The notes under the pieces were generated by a model. It was given only the letters and a program-made list of their open reading frames with translations, did not search any database and was not told the origin of the DNA. Positions 33,502-43,665 of a DNA stretch of 64,000 nucleotides are shown in pieces. A program made the position numbers and the translations under genes. The first letter of the stretch is position 1; each line of letters opens with the position of its first letter. The DNA is from Pseudarthrobacter oxydans (GTDB taxonomy: Bacteria; Actinomycetota; Actinomycetes; Actinomycetales; Micrococcaceae). The stretch covers positions 434,001 through 498,000 of the forward strand of contig NZ_JAUSSN010000001.1 of assembly GCF_030812335.1 (NCBI RefSeq). The letters are read 5' to 3'.

Positions 33502-35991
33502 TTGACCAGCGAGTTGACCAGCGACCTGAACAACGACACCGATCGGACCGTGGGCAGCGCCGCGGGCACGGCGCCCGGCGCGCGGCCGGAAAGCGCCTCC
33601 CGTGAGCCCGGCGGCGCGGAACTGGAGCTCGTGGACCGCTGGTGGCGGGCCGCCAACTACCTGTCCGTGGGTCAGATCTATCTCCGCTCCAACCCGCTGC
33701 TGCGGGAACCCCTGAGTGCCGGCGACACGAAGTCCCGGCTGCTGGGCCACTGGGGCACCACGCCGGGGCTGAACTTCGTCTACGCCCACCTCAACCGGAT
33801 CATCCGCCGGGACAGCCAGAGCATGCTGTTCATTGCCGGCCCCGGCCACGGCGGCCCCGCCGTCGTGGCAAACGCCTGGCTGGAGGGCACCTACTCCGAG
33901 ATCTACAGCAACGTCGGTGACGACGGGCAGGGCATGGCTGAGCTGTTCCGGCAGTTCTCCTACCCGGGCGGCATCCCCAGCCACGCCGCCCCGGAAACCC
34001 CGGGCTCCATCAGCGAGGGCGGCGAGCTCGGCTACTCCCTGGCGCACGCCTACGGCTCCGTCTTCGACAACCCCGACCTGATCACCGCCGTCGTCATCGG
34101 CGACGGCGAGGCCGAAACCGGGCCGCTGGCGGCGAGCTGGCACTCCCACAACTTCCTGGACCCGGTCCATGACGGTGCGGTGCTGCCCATCCTGCACCTG
34201 AACGGCTACAAGATCGCCAACCCCACCATCCTGGCCCGCATGCCCGAAGCCCAGCTGGAACAGCTGCTGCGCGGCTACGGGCACGAGCCGCACTTCGTGA
34301 CCGTGGGCCATCCGGACGACTCCGCGGCCGCGCACCGGGACTTCGCCGCCGTGCTGGACGACTGCCTCACGGAGATCCGGGCGATCCAGTCCGCGCGCCG
34401 GAGCGGAACTGCCGGCGGCGGCGCCGACCGCCCCGCCGCAGACGGGGCCGCGCGGTGGCCCATGATCGTGCTGCGTTCGCCGAAGGGCTGGACCGGGCCC
34501 AAAGTCGTCGACGGGCTGCAGGTGGAAGGGACATGGCGGAGCCATCAGGTGCCGCTGTCGGAGGTGCGCACCAACCCGGAGCACCTGGGCCAGCTCGGGG
34601 AGTGGCTCGAGTCGTACCGGCCGGCCGGGCTCTTCGACGCCGCCGGGCGGCTGCGCCCGGAGGTCGCGGCGAACGCCCCCGAGGGCGAACTCCGGATGAG
34701 CGCCTCCCCGTACGCGAACGGCGGCGTGCTGCTGCGGGACCTCAAACTGCCGAAGTACGAGGATCATGCCGTCCCGGTGGCGCAACCGGGGGTCGAGCGG
34801 GTCAGCGCCATGATCACCCTGGGGTCCTGGCTGCGCGACGTGATCAGCCAGAACCCGGAGACGTTCCGGCTGTTCGGCCCGGACGAGACGGCATCCAACC
34901 GCCTGCAGGACGTCTATGAGGTCACGGACAAGGTGTGGCAGTACCGGATCGAGGAACTCGATGAGCACCTGGCCCGCGCCGGACGGGTCATGGAGGTGCT
35001 CAGCGAACACCTGTGCCAGGGCTGGCTGGAAGGGTACCTGCTGACCGGCCGGCACGGCGTCTTCAGCTGCTATGAGGCGTTCATCCACATCGTGGATTCC
35101 ATGTTCAACCAGCACGCCAAGTGGCTCAAGGTGCACCGGGAACTGGCCTGGCGCCAGCCGGTCGCCTCGCTCAACTACCTGCTGTCCTCGCATGTCTGGC
35201 AGCAGGACCACAACGGCTTCTCGCACCAGGATCCCGGCTTCATCGATCACGCCGTGAACAAAAAAGCCGAGGTCATCCGCGTCTACCTGCCCCCGGACGC
35301 GAACACGCTGCTCTCCGTGATGGAGCACTGCCTCGATTCACGGGACTACGTCAACATCGTGGTCAGCGGCAAGCAGCCCTCGCCGACCTGGCTCGGCCCC
35401 GCGGACGCCGCGCACCACTGCCAGCGCGGCCTGGGGATCTGGGAGTTCGCCGGCTCCGAGGTCCCCGGCGAGGAACCCGACGTCGTGCTGGCCTGCGCCG
35501 GCGACGTGCCCACGGTCGAGACGGTCGCCGCGGCGGAACTGCTGAAGGCCGGCGCCCCGGGGCTGAAGATCCGGGTGGTCAACGTGGTGGACCTGATGCG
35601 GCTCCAGGACGCCAGCGAACACCCGCACGGGCTGACGTCCCGGGACTTCGACGGGATCTTCACGGCGGACAAGCCCATCATCTTCGCCTACCACGGCTAT
35701 CCGTCCCTGATCCACCGGCTGGCGTACCGGCGGACCAACCAGGAGGGCCTGCACGTCCGGGGCTATAAGGAGGAGGGCACCACCACGACGGCCTTCGACA
35801 TGGCCATGCTCAACGGGATTGACCGCTTCCAGCTCGCCATCGACGCGATCGACCGGGTGCCGGGCCTGGCGGAGAAACACTCGCTGCTGCGGCAGGCGCT
35901 GCAGGACAGCAGGATCCGGGCGCACAACCACACCCGGGACCACGGAGAGGACTCGGAGGACATCAGCGGCTGGACCCTCGGCCGGGAGTAG
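33502..35991 (+). CDS. xfp: Phosphoketolase (xylulose 5-phosphate/fructose 6-phosphate)
   Basis: An 829-aa thiamine-diphosphate enzyme that cleaves xylulose 5-phosphate (and often fructose 6-phosphate) with phosphate to acetyl-phosphate and glyceraldehyde 3-phosphate or erythrose 4-phosphate. Signatures are [18 protein letters not shown] (about 90-107), [16 protein letters not shown] and the ThDP/Mg motif [17 protein letters not shown]. The C-terminal [19 protein letters not shown] also matches. A TTG start is chosen from its ribosome site. The first 35 residues are a variable polar extension. No acetate kinase is adjacent. The divergent SatD-like gene may regulate it. Confidence 0.96.
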   Translation: MTSELTSDLNNDTDRTVGSAAGTAPGARPESASREPGGAELELVDRWWRAANYLSVGQIYLRSNPLLREPLSAGDTKSRLLGHWGTTPGLNFVYAHLNRIIRRDSQSMLFIAGPGHGGPAVVANAWLEGTYSEIYSNVGDDGQGMAELFRQFSYPGGIPSHAAPETPGSISEGGELGYSLAHAYGSVFDNPDLITAVVIGDGEAETGPLAASWHSHNFLDPVHDGAVLPILHLNGYKIANPTILARMPEAQLEQLLRGYGHEPHFVTVGHPDDSAAAHRDFAAVLDDCLTEIRAIQSARRSGTAGGGADRPAADGAARWPMIVLRSPKGWTGPKVVDGLQVEGTWRSHQVPLSEVRTNPEHLGQLGEWLESYRPAGLFDAAGRLRPEVAANAPEGELRMSASPYANGGVLLRDLKLPKYEDHAVPVAQPGVERVSAMITLGSWLRDVISQNPETFRLFGPDETASNRLQDVYEVTDKVWQYRIEELDEHLARAGRVMEVLSEHLCQGWLEGYLLTGRHGVFSCYEAFIHIVDSMFNQHAKWLKVHRELAWRQPVASLNYLLSSHVWQQDHNGFSHQDPGFIDHAVNKKAEVIRVYLPPDANTLLSVMEHCLDSRDYVNIVVSGKQPSPTWLGPADAAHHCQRGLGIWEFAGSEVPGEEPDVVLACAGDVPTVETVAAAELLKAGAPGLKIRVVNVVDLMRLQDASEHPHGLTSRDFDGIFTADKPIIFAYHGYPSLIHRLAYRRTNQEGLHVRGYKEEGTTTTAFDMAMLNGIDRFQLAIDAIDRVPGLAEKHSLLRQALQDSRIRAHNHTRDHGEDSEDISGWTLGRE

Positions 35992-36008
35992 GCCCGCAGC
36001 CGCACCGG

Positions 36009-36770
36009 CTAGGGCAGGGTGCCGCTGAGCCCGCCCAGCCCGCCGGTGGGCAGGTGGATCCAGCCTTCGGTCAGAGCGGCCCGGGCGTGGGCGGCATCCG
36101 GGCGGAGCGTCACGCCGAGGGCGACGGCCCGCGCGGTGAGCGCGGCGATGAGCGCGTCGAACATGTCGTCGGAGCCGGCCAGCCGGTCCTCGTGGCCGGC
36201 CAGGTCCAGCCAGGGTGCTGCCTGCTGCAGGGCGTCGAGGAGCACGGTGAGCCGCTGCGTTTCCGTTCCGCCGCGGCCCTTGTAGCCGCGGGCCAGCAGG
36301 CCCCAGGATTTCAGCGACGCCGCCGGGTAGACCTCGGCGAGCCGGCCGCTGCCGTCCCGGGCCTGCGGGCCGTGGTCCCGGGCGATTTTGGCCTGGATGA
36401 CGGCGCAGCGCATCGCCGGGTGGGCCAGCCGGTCGGCGGAGACGCTGAGCGGGATCAGCCCGGCGCGGGCGGTGACGAAGCGGTCGGTGTCCCGGTAGGC
36501 CAGCAGCCGGCGTCCCTCGATGCCGTCGTAGTCCAGCACGGGGTGCGGCTCGAAGCCCAGATGCCCGGCCAGGAAGGGCAGGAAGGCGTCCGGCCAGCCC
36601 ACGGGGCAGTCGATCCCCGTCATGTCGCTGGCGCCGAAGAGCCGCACGATCTCCTCGTCGCCGACGTCGAGGGCCAGGTGCGCGAGGCGGGCGGTGCCGT
36701 TGCCCCAGTCGATGACGGCGGCCGCGGTCTTCCGCGTGGCCGCGGCGAGGTCGACGCCGAGGGTCTTCAC
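36009..36770 (-). CDS. DUF429 family protein
   Basis: A 253-aa protein with the DUF429 layout, a predicted RNase H-like/actin-like nuclease-type fold of unknown function. Conserved parts are TLGVDLAAATRKTA at the start, GIDCPVGWPDAFLPFL, YRDTDRFV, and AEVYPAASLKSWGL, then a C-terminal SDDMFDALIAALTARA with conserved Asp residues. The start is GTG 36770; no strong ribosome site is seen. It follows the carboxylesterase on the same strand by 37 bp, so it may be co-transcribed, and it is convergent with xfp. Confidence 0.82.
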   Translation of the reverse strand: MKTLGVDLAAATRKTAAAVIDWGNGTARLAHLALDVGDEEIVRLFGASDMTGIDCPVGWPDAFLPFLAGHLGFEPHPVLDYDGIEGRRLLAYRDTDRFVTARAGLIPLSVSADRLAHPAMRCAVIQAKIARDHGPQARDGSGRLAEVYPAASLKSWGLLARGYKGRGGTETQRLTVLLDALQQAAPWLDLAGHEDRLAGSDDMFDALIAALTARAVALGVTLRPDAAHARAALTEGWIHLPTGGLGGLSGTLP

Positions 36771-36807
36771 CGCGGCCGGCCCGGGACGGCAAGCCTGAGG
36801 ATCCGGT

Positions 36808-38142
36808 TCATCCGGCGCTGACCGAGCGGTACTGGAGGGCGCCGGGCAGACCGCCCCGGCTGTCCAGGCCCTCCCCGGCCGCAAAACGGGCCCACACCGC
36901 GCGGAGGGCCCGGCCCTGGGCGTTGATGTCCTCCCAGCTGGCGCCCGTGAGCAGCCCGGCACCTGCCCAGGTCTGTTCGTCGCCGAACAGCAGCGGCAGG
37001 TCGACGGTGTGCGCGGCCCCGTAAAAATTCCCCGGCGCCGCCCAGGAGAGCACGTAGCTGTATGCCGTGCCGCCGGCCTGGGCGTGCCGGCGGGCGAACC
37101 TCCGGGCGGCCCGGCCGTACACCGCCTCGGTCACGGCCCAGTTAATGGCCTTCACCACGGCGGTCCCGAGCACCGGGACCTTGGCCACACGGCCGACGAC
37201 GGGGTTGCGCGGCAGGAACAGCCGGGCTTCCTCGGAGGTGTGTCCGATCAGGACCTCGATCCCGGGGGCCGTGGCGTTCCAGGCGTCCTCAATGCCGGAT
37301 TCCGGCGGCAGGGGGGAGTGCCCGTACTGGGTGCCGAACGGCATGGCCGCGACCAGCCCGAACTTCCGGGCCACCTGCGACACATGCCCTTCGATCTCCA
37401 CAACGTCCATCGCGGGGGTGTCCTCGGTGACGTGCTCCGCCGCGATACCCATCGCGGTGCTCATCTTTTCCCGGCCCCGGGTAATGCCCAGCGGCGCGCT
37501 TTGAATGATGGCGCGCTGGAACAGGGAGGGGGCCTCCGCCGTCGCCATTAGGTGGGCGACGGCGTCGCCGCCGGCGGACTGCCCGAAGGCCGTGACCCGT
37601 CCCGGGTCGCCGCCGAAAGCGCTGATGTTGCGCCGGACCCAGCGGAACGCCTCGAGCTGGTCCAGCAGGCCGAGGTTCGCGGGCCGGCCCGTGCCCGTCG
37701 CGAGGTACCCGAACAGGCCCAGTCGGTACGTCACGGACACCACGATGACCCGGTTTTCGGCGACGAGGGCCCGGGGATCGAAGATGGCCAGGTCACCGGA
37801 ACCGGAGGTGTAGGACCCGCCGTGGAGCCACACCATCACGGGAACCCGCTCGTCCGCAGCCAGGCCGGCCGGCATGGTGATGGAGAGCCGCTGGCAGTCC
37901 TCACTGCCGGGCAGCTCCCCGTAACGGGTGCCGAGGATGTCATCCAGGAACGGCACCGGGGCCTGCGGGCACGCCGGGGACAGGGCCGTGGCGGCGAGGA
38001 CTCCGGTCCGGTCCGGTGCCCTCACCGGTGGCTGGAAACGTCCCGCGGCGGCATAGGGGATTCCGGTGGCCCGCACGACGTCGCCGTCACGCCAGCCGGT
38101 GACCGGACCGCAGGGAGGACTAAAGGCAGGCTCGGCGTTCAT
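36808..38142 (-). CDS. Type B carboxylesterase/lipase
   Basis: A 444-aa alpha/beta hydrolase of the carboxylesterase type B family. It has SEDCQRLSI (EDCLxLNV-type signature), MVWLHGGSYTSGSG oxyanion loop, the nucleophile elbow FGQSAGGDAVAHL, and an acidic/His pair further on, the His probably in GAAHTVDLPLLFG. It is somewhat shorter than the common 490-530 aa. There is no signal peptide, so it is cytoplasmic. It lies downstream of a hairpin element that follows the pyrophosphatase gene. The substrate is unknown. Confidence 0.9.
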   Translation of the reverse strand: MNAEPAFSPPCGPVTGWRDGDVVRATGIPYAAAGRFQPPVRAPDRTGVLAATALSPACPQAPVPFLDDILGTRYGELPGSEDCQRLSITMPAGLAADERVPVMVWLHGGSYTSGSGDLAIFDPRALVAENRVIVVSVTYRLGLFGYLATGTGRPANLGLLDQLEAFRWVRRNISAFGGDPGRVTAFGQSAGGDAVAHLMATAEAPSLFQRAIIQSAPLGITRGREKMSTAMGIAAEHVTEDTPAMDVVEIEGHVSQVARKFGLVAAMPFGTQYGHSPLPPESGIEDAWNATAPGIEVLIGHTSEEARLFLPRNPVVGRVAKVPVLGTAVVKAINWAVTEAVYGRAARRFARRHAQAGGTAYSYVLSWAAPGNFYGAAHTVDLPLLFGDEQTWAGAGLLTGASWEDINAQGRALRAVWARFAAGEGLDSRGGLPGALQYRSVSAG

Positions 38143-38203
38143 AAGCCAACGATTTCACACATTCCTGACCTGTCACTCACAACGGCCGTCCACGCTTAAA
38201 CAG

Positions 38204-38266
38204 CAACGCGGGGTCACTCACGGCCCATATCCGGCGGACGGATGGGCGGCAAGTGACCCCGCGTTG
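38204..38266. repeat. Intergenic hairpin repeat, family A copy 1
   Basis: CAACGCGGGGTCACT (38204-38218) and AGTGACCCCGCGTTG (38252-38266) are exact reverse complements, and the inner CGGCCCAT/ATGGGCGG nearly continues the stem. It is preceded by GCTTAAAC. It begins 14 bp after the ppa stop codon. The same arms and flank recur at 54375-54435. Confidence 0.9.
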
Positions 38267-38279
38267 GAGCTGGGGGACG

Positions 38280-38768
38280 TTAGTGCGTGTGGGGAACGTA
38301 ACGCTTGATGGATGCCTCAAGCTCGGCCTCGGCGGCGGCGCGGTCGCCCCAGCCCTCGGCCTTGACCCACTTGCCCGGCTCCAGGTCCTTGTAGCGGGTG
38401 AAGAAGTGCTCGATTTCCTTGATCAGGAATTCGCTGACGTCACTGATCTCCTTGATGTGATCAAAGCGCGCGTCGACCGGCACGCAGAGCACCTTGGCGT
38501 CGCCGCCGCCGTCGTCGGTCATGTTGAACACGCCGATGGGGCGGGACTCAACGATGACGCCGGGGTGCAGGTCGAAGTCCTGCAGCAGCACCAGGGCGTC
38601 CAGCGGGTCGCCGTCTTCGCCCAGGGTGTTCTCGAAGAAACCGTAGTGCGTGGGGTACTGCATCGAGGTGAACAGGACGCGGTCCAGGCGGACGCGGCCC
38701 GTTTCGTGGTCGATTTCGTACTTGACGCGTGATCCCTTGGGGATCTCGATGGTCACGTCATGCTTCAT
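38280..38768 (-). CDS. ppa: Inorganic pyrophosphatase
   Basis: A 162-aa family I soluble pyrophosphatase hydrolysing PPi to phosphate and pulling biosynthetic reactions forward. It has [11 protein letters not shown], the signature [11 protein letters not shown] with metal-binding Asp residues, [17 protein letters not shown] and a C-terminal [10 protein letters not shown]. Length is typical. A canonical AAGGAG lies 6 nt before ATG 38768. It is divergent from the PBP4 gene. Confidence 0.97.
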   Translation of the reverse strand: MKHDVTIEIPKGSRVKYEIDHETGRVRLDRVLFTSMQYPTHYGFFENTLGEDGDPLDALVLLQDFDLHPGVIVESRPIGVFNMTDDGGGDAKVLCVPVDARFDHIKEISDVSEFLIKEIEHFFTRYKDLEPGKWVKAEGWGDRAAAEAELEASIKRYVPHTH

Positions 38769-38928
38769 GGACTGCTCCTTGAGAAATTCAGGGGATGCGC
38801 GGTTTTCGGGCGTGCGCGGCACGCACAAAAGGCTGCCGCTGCCGCCGACTACTATTGAGGATATAGCGAGAGGCCCGGGTTTCAGGAACTTGGGGGGACA
38901 TTTCAGCACTAAAAGGACCAGCAGCGGC

Positions 38929-40434
38929 ATGAAACGCAGAACGACCCACCCGGGCGCCGACCCGGTGACCGGGCGGCTGCGGCGGAGCCTCCCGCTGCTG
39001 CTCCAGACCCTGCTTGTCGCGGCGCTCGCCCTCCCCGCCGGAGTTGCCGTCGCCCCCGCTTTCCTCGGGCCCGGCCCCGCCGAGACCGCCGCGCAGACCA
39101 CCCCGCCCTGGCACCAGGTCCCCGGCACACTGGCCGCCCGCGACGGCGCGGCGGCCGGCACCACCCCGGACGGCATAGAACCGCTCTCAGCCGCCGCCCC
39201 CGTCCCGCAACCCGGTCCGCTCGCGGCCCGGCTCAACGAAACCCTCCGGGCCGACGGCTCCGGGAACTTCACCGGCGTCGTGCAGGACGCCCTCACCGGG
39301 GAGGTCCTCTTCGACCGTTCCGGCGACGAGGTCCGGGTCCCGGCCTCCAACATGAAGCTCCTCACGGCCGCCGCGGCCCTGCGGACCCTCGGCCCGGAAC
39401 GCCGCTTCAGCACCCGGGCCGTGGCCGGGGCGGCCCCCGGGTCAGTTGTGCTCACCGGCGGCGGGGACGTGCTCCTCGGTGCCGGCGAATCGGTGCCCGG
39501 CGCCGTGCTGGGCCGCGCCGGGCTCGCCAGCCTGGCGCAGTCGGCCGTCCGGGCCCTGCAGGACGACGGCGTCTCCGCCCCCTTGACGGTCCAGCTGGAC
39601 GACTCCCTGTTTACCGGCCCCGCGCTGAACCCGGCCTGGAACCTGGAGGATGTCGCCGCCGGCGAGATGGCCCCGCTGTTCCCGCTCGCCTTGAACTCGG
39701 CCCGTTTCGACCCGGCCACAACCACCGGCCCCCGCCCCCAGGATGCCGCGATGGGCGCCGCCGAGGCGTTTCATGCCCAGCTCGCGGCGGCGGCCGGCGC
39801 GGCCGGACTGACGGTGGCGCCCGGCGTCGCGCGGGTCCCCGCCGGAACGGACGACGCCGGCGCCAGGGTCCTGGCCGAAGTCCAGTCCGCGACGGTGGGC
39901 CAGCAGGTCGACTTGATGCTGCGCACCTCGGACAACTACCTCACCGAGGCGATCGGCCGCATGGCGGCGCTGGCGGCCGGGCAGCCCGGCAGCAACGACG
40001 GCGCCGTGGCAGCCGTGCTGCAGCAGCTGGAAGAGCTGAAGATCCCCGCCGGCCCGCTGCGCGCCGCAGACGTCTCCGGGCTGGCCCTGGCAAACCAGGT
40101 CTCCGCCCGGCAGCTCTCCGAAGTGGTCCGGGCCATGACCTCGGGCGCGGACACCCGGCTGCGGGCCGGCCTGGCCGGCTTCCCGGTCGCCGGGCTCACC
40201 GGAACCCTGGGGGACCGGTACGTGGACGACGCGGCGACAGCCGGCGGTGCAGGCCTGGTCCGTGCCAAGACCGGCACACTCAACACGGTCATCGCCCTGA
40301 GCGGCTACGTCGTGGACGCCGACGGCCGGCTCCTGGTGTTTTCCTTTATCGGCAACGGACTCACCCCGGGGGCGGGGAACAAAACCGCGCTGGACCGCAC
40401 CGCCTCCGTCCTGGCCGGCTGCGGCTGCCGCTGA
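38929..40434 (+). CDS. dacB: D-alanyl-D-alanine carboxypeptidase/endopeptidase (PBP4 family)
   Basis: A 501-aa exported class C penicillin-binding protein that trims or cleaves peptidoglycan peptides. The N-terminus has Arg residues and a hydrophobic helix (about 20-45), then an Ala/Pro-rich linker. The catalytic motifs are SxxK in PASNMKLL (about residue 138), SxN as RTSDNYLTE (about 346) and KTG in RAKTGTLN (about 448). The large insertion domains of PBP4 lie between the first two motifs. ATG 38929 is behind AAAAGGA, and TACTAT (38850-38855) may be its -10. It leads the conserved tilS-hpt-ftsH block. Confidence 0.93.
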   Translation: MKRRTTHPGADPVTGRLRRSLPLLLQTLLVAALALPAGVAVAPAFLGPGPAETAAQTTPPWHQVPGTLAARDGAAAGTTPDGIEPLSAAAPVPQPGPLAARLNETLRADGSGNFTGVVQDALTGEVLFDRSGDEVRVPASNMKLLTAAAALRTLGPERRFSTRAVAGAAPGSVVLTGGGDVLLGAGESVPGAVLGRAGLASLAQSAVRALQDDGVSAPLTVQLDDSLFTGPALNPAWNLEDVAAGEMAPLFPLALNSARFDPATTTGPRPQDAAMGAAEAFHAQLAAAAGAAGLTVAPGVARVPAGTDDAGARVLAEVQSATVGQQVDLMLRTSDNYLTEAIGRMAALAAGQPGSNDGAVAAVLQQLEELKIPAGPLRAADVSGLALANQVSARQLSEVVRAMTSGADTRLRAGLAGFPVAGLTGTLGDRYVDDAATAGGAGLVRAKTGTLNTVIALSGYVVDADGRLLVFSFIGNGLTPGAGNKTALDRTASVLAGCGCR

Positions 40435-40474
40435 CCCCTCCCGCTGACCCCCGCGGCCGGCGTCGAACCGTCGA

Positions 40475-40524
40475 CTGCTCCGTAACCGCCCTTTTGGACC
40501 CCGAAAACGGCAGTTACGGAGCAG
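40475..40524. repeat. Intergenic hairpin, 16-bp arms with one mismatch
   Basis: CTGCTCCGTAACCGCC (40475-40490) pairs with GGCAGTTACGGAGCAG (40509-40524), and the inner CTTTTGG/CCGAAAAC nearly continues the stem. It starts 41 bp after the dacB stop and has no T-run. Confidence 0.85.
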
Positions 40525-40618
40525 CGGATGGCCTGGACGACGGCGTTGAGCCCGGCGGCCGTTCGCCGCCCGACGAATTTAAGGCGCAATGTCAGTCCGC
40601 TGTGATCTGATGGAGCCT

Positions 40619-41737
40619 ATGGAGTCCTCTGCCCGCGAGACATCAGCCCAAGCCCAAGCCCTGATCAACTGGGAGCTTGCCGCCTCCACCGCCGCCCGGC
40701 TGACGCCCGCCGGTCCCGTCCTGGGATCGGCGGAGATCGGCGCCGCCGTCGACAACCTGCGGCTGATGGCGGACCTTTCCGTGCCCCACGTCCATGACAT
40801 CACCGGCCTGGAGGCCGCCCGCGACCTGCGCGACTCCTCGGTCCTGGTGGTGGACCGCGCCTCCTGGTCCAAGGCCAACACGCAGAGCTTCGCCGTGATG
40901 CTCCAGCCCGCGATGGAAAAGATGCTCGAGAGCCGCCGCGGCACACTGAACCCCGGCACGGCCAGCGTCAGCGGCGCCATCACCGGCAGCCAGCTCGGCG
41001 CCATCCTCGCCTTCCTCTCCAGCAAGGTCCTGGGCCAGTACGACCCCTTCTCCGCCCTCGCCGAGAACTCCACCGCCCCCGCCGGCGGCCGCCTGCTCCT
41101 GGTGGCGCCGAACATCATCTCCGTCGAGCGTGAAATCAACGTCGAGCCCGAAGACTTCCGGCTCTGGGTCTGCCTCCACGAACAGACCCACCGGGTGCAG
41201 TTCGCCGCGGCACCCTGGCTGCGACACCACATGCTGGAGGAGATCGACAGCCTCAGCGGGCAGCTGCTCGGCAACGTCGACTCCCTGATGGAACGGGCCT
41301 CGGCCGCCGCGAAGTCGCTCAAGGACCGCACCGCGTCCGGCTCCGCCCCCAGCCGGGGCGCCATCCTGGACCTGCTGCAGAACCCCGAGGAAAAGGCCGC
41401 GATCTCGCGCCTGACCGCCCTCATGAGCCTGCTCGAAGGGCACGCCAACGTGGTGATGGACGCGGTCGACTCCAGCATTGTGCCCTCCGTGAAGACCATC
41501 CGGCAGCGCTTCAACTCCCGGGCCAAGGACCGCGGCGTGATCGAAAAGTTCATCCGCAACCTGCTCGGACTGGACGCCAAGATGCGCCAGTACAGCGACG
41601 GCGCCAAGTTCGTCCGCGAAGTCGTGGACGTGGCCGGAATGGAGGGCTTCAACCGGGTCTGGGAGTCCGCGGACCACCTGCCGACCGAGGCCGAGATCCA
41701 CAATTCCCGGCTCTGGCTCGAGCGGATGGGGCACTAG
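40619..41737 (+). CDS. DUF2342 zinc-dependent metalloprotease-like protein
   Basis: A 372-aa protein of the actinobacterial DUF2342 family (sometimes called coenzyme F420 biosynthesis-associated). The zinc motif HExxH is intact in CLHEQTHRVQF (about residue 200), with a conserved EGHANVVMDAVD further on, as expected for a third ligand region. The real biochemical function is unknown. The start is uncertain: ATG 40619 is chosen because TCTGAT lies 7 nt upstream in the leaderless arrangement, but ATG 40610 and 40589 are in frame. It ends 5 bp before tilS in the conserved actinobacterial block. Confidence 0.85.
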   Translation: MESSARETSAQAQALINWELAASTAARLTPAGPVLGSAEIGAAVDNLRLMADLSVPHVHDITGLEAARDLRDSSVLVVDRASWSKANTQSFAVMLQPAMEKMLESRRGTLNPGTASVSGAITGSQLGAILAFLSSKVLGQYDPFSALAENSTAPAGGRLLLVAPNIISVEREINVEPEDFRLWVCLHEQTHRVQFAAAPWLRHHMLEEIDSLSGQLLGNVDSLMERASAAAKSLKDRTASGSAPSRGAILDLLQNPEEKAAISRLTALMSLLEGHANVVMDAVDSSIVPSVKTIRQRFNSRAKDRGVIEKFIRNLLGLDAKMRQYSDGAKFVREVVDVAGMEGFNRVWESADHLPTEAEIHNSRLWLERMGH

Positions 41738-41742
41738 GTCCC

Positions 41743-42870
41743 GTGACATCCAGTCCCGTTTCGAGCGGACGGCTTTCGGGCGGCCGACGCCGGCCCGGTC
41801 GGCTGGCGCCCGTCGTCGGCACGGCGCGGAAGATGCTGCAGGACGCCCTGGCCGGAGCGGGTTACCCGCAACGGATCCTGGTGGCCTGCAGCGGCGGACC
41901 TGACTCACTGGCCCTCGCCGCCGTCGCCGCGTACTTCGCCCGCCGCGGTCACGTCGACGGCCACCCCGTCTCCGTGGGCGCCGTCGTCGTGGACCATCAG
42001 CTGCAGCCCGGATCCGCCGAGGTCGCCGCCGCCACCGCCGTGACGCTGCGGGAACTGGGGCTCTCACCCGTCCAGGTCAGCACGGTCCAGGTGGCCTCCA
42101 CCGGGATGGGGCCGGAAGCGGCCGCCCGGGACGCCCGGCACGCCGCCCTGGAAGCCGCCGCCGACGACACCGGCGCCCAGGCCATCCTGCTCGGCCACAC
42201 CCTTGATGACCAGGCCGAACAGGTGCTGCTGGGGCTGGCCCGCGGCTCCGGAACCCGTTCCCTGGCGGGCATGCGGCCCGCCCGCGACCGCCTGCTGCGG
42301 CCCTTCCTGGGGCTGCGCCGCGCGGACACGCTCGAGATCTGCGAGGTCGAGGGCCTTGACCCCTGGCACGATCCCAGCAACGCGGATCCGGCGTTTGCCA
42401 GGTCCCGGACCCGGGTGGAGGTGCTGCCGCTGCTCGAGGAGAAGCTGGGCCCGGGGGTGGCCGAATCGCTGGCGCGGACTGCCGCGATCCTGCAGCTGGA
42501 CGCCGATTACCTCGAGGACGTGGCCAACGACACCTTCCTCCGGCTCCGGGAACAGTCCGGCGGCACCATCAGCCTCCCGGAGGAAGCCGTGCGCGAGCTG
42601 GCACCGGCCGTACGGTTCCGCGTCATCGCGAAGGCCGCGGCCGCCGTCGGGGGCCAGCAGCCCAGTTACCAGCGACTGCTCGCCGCGGAAGCACTGCTCC
42701 GCCGGCAGGGATCGGCGGGTCCGGTGGAGCTCCCCGGCGGGGTCAGTGTCTACCGGCTCTCGCTCGCCGAGCTCCTGGCCGAGGGGCAGTCCGGCCCCGG
42801 CGGTGTTCCCCGCGAAGCGGCCCGCTGTGGGAAGCTTGTATTCCGGCCTCAAAAACCGCCCAAAATATAG
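41743..42870 (+). CDS. tilS: tRNA(Ile)-lysidine synthetase
   Basis: A 375-aa N-type ATP pyrophosphatase that modifies C34 of the minor tRNA-Ile (CAU) to lysidine so that it reads AUA. The PP-loop SGGPDSLAL lies at about 50-58. VVVDHQLQPGSAEVA and LLGHTLDDQAEQVLLGLARGSG (read as GHTLDDQAEQ) are diagnostic, as is RPFLGL. A C-terminal substrate-binding domain follows. The start is GTG 41743, 5 bp after the protease stop. It lies immediately upstream of hpt, as in many actinobacteria and firmicutes. Confidence 0.94.
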   Translation: MTSSPVSSGRLSGGRRRPGRLAPVVGTARKMLQDALAGAGYPQRILVACSGGPDSLALAAVAAYFARRGHVDGHPVSVGAVVVDHQLQPGSAEVAAATAVTLRELGLSPVQVSTVQVASTGMGPEAAARDARHAALEAAADDTGAQAILLGHTLDDQAEQVLLGLARGSGTRSLAGMRPARDRLLRPFLGLRRADTLEICEVEGLDPWHDPSNADPAFARSRTRVEVLPLLEEKLGPGVAESLARTAAILQLDADYLEDVANDTFLRLREQSGGTISLPEEAVRELAPAVRFRVIAKAAAAVGGQQPSYQRLLAAEALLRRQGSAGPVELPGGVSVYRLSLAELLAEGQSGPGGVPREAARCGKLVFRPQKPPKI

Positions 42871-42899
42871 TTGCCCCCGCATCTACACAGGAGTTATTG

Positions 42900-43451
42900 G
42901 TGGATTCAAACGACGTCCAGGCAGATCTCAAGCACGTTCTGTACTCCAAGGAGCAGATCCAGACACGGATCACCGAACTCGCTGCCCAGATCGACAAGGA
43001 CTACGAGGGCCGCGATCTGCTGATCGTCGGCGTGCTCAAGGGCGCCGTGATGGTCATGGCCGACCTCGCCCGTGCCCTTCACAGCCACGTTTCCATGGAC
43101 TGGATGGCCGTCTCGTCCTACGGGTCCGGCACGCAGTCCTCCGGTGTGGTCCGCATTCTCAAGGACCTGGACACGGACCTGATGGGCAAGGATGTCCTGA
43201 TCGTCGAGGACATCATTGACTCCGGCCTGACCCTGTCCTGGCTCAAGACCAACCTGGAGTCCCGCGGCACGGCCTCGGTCGAAATCTGCACCGCCTTCCG
43301 CAAGCCCACGGCCGCGAAGGTCCAGATCGACGTCAAGTATGTCGGCTATGACATCCCCAACGAGTTTGTAGTCGGCTACGGCCTGGACTACGCCGAGAAG
43401 TACCGCAACCTGGACTTCGTCGGCACTCTGGCGCCGCACGTCTACGAGTAG
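42900..43451 (+). CDS. hpt: Hypoxanthine phosphoribosyltransferase
   Basis: A 183-aa purine-salvage enzyme making IMP/GMP from hypoxanthine/guanine and PRPP. LLIVGVLKGAVMVMADLAR is the substrate loop, SSYGSGT the flexible loop, and VLIVEDIIDSGLTLSWL the PRPP-binding motif with two acidic residues. GTG 42900 is preferred over the adjacent TTG 42897 because AGGAG lies 6 nt before it. It sits between tilS and ftsH in the usual order. Confidence 0.96.
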   Translation: MDSNDVQADLKHVLYSKEQIQTRITELAAQIDKDYEGRDLLIVGVLKGAVMVMADLARALHSHVSMDWMAVSSYGSGTQSSGVVRILKDLDTDLMGKDVLIVEDIIDSGLTLSWLKTNLESRGTASVEICTAFRKPTAAKVQIDVKYVGYDIPNEFVVGYGLDYAEKYRNLDFVGTLAPHVYE

Positions 43452-43665
43452 CGCACCCGCCGGGTACCTCCGGCAGGACAGGCCCGGCGCGGGCCCGGCA
43501 GGGGGCCGGTCCCGCCCGGCTCCGCTACGCCCTCAGGGAACTTTTGGACTTCACCGTGCGTGAGCTTATGCGACGGTGTATAGCTAGACACTGACGCAGT
43601 ACCACACGCGCGCAGAACGGTCGCCGTGCAGCACTACCAGGAGGGACGGGGCCTGCCCCGAACAG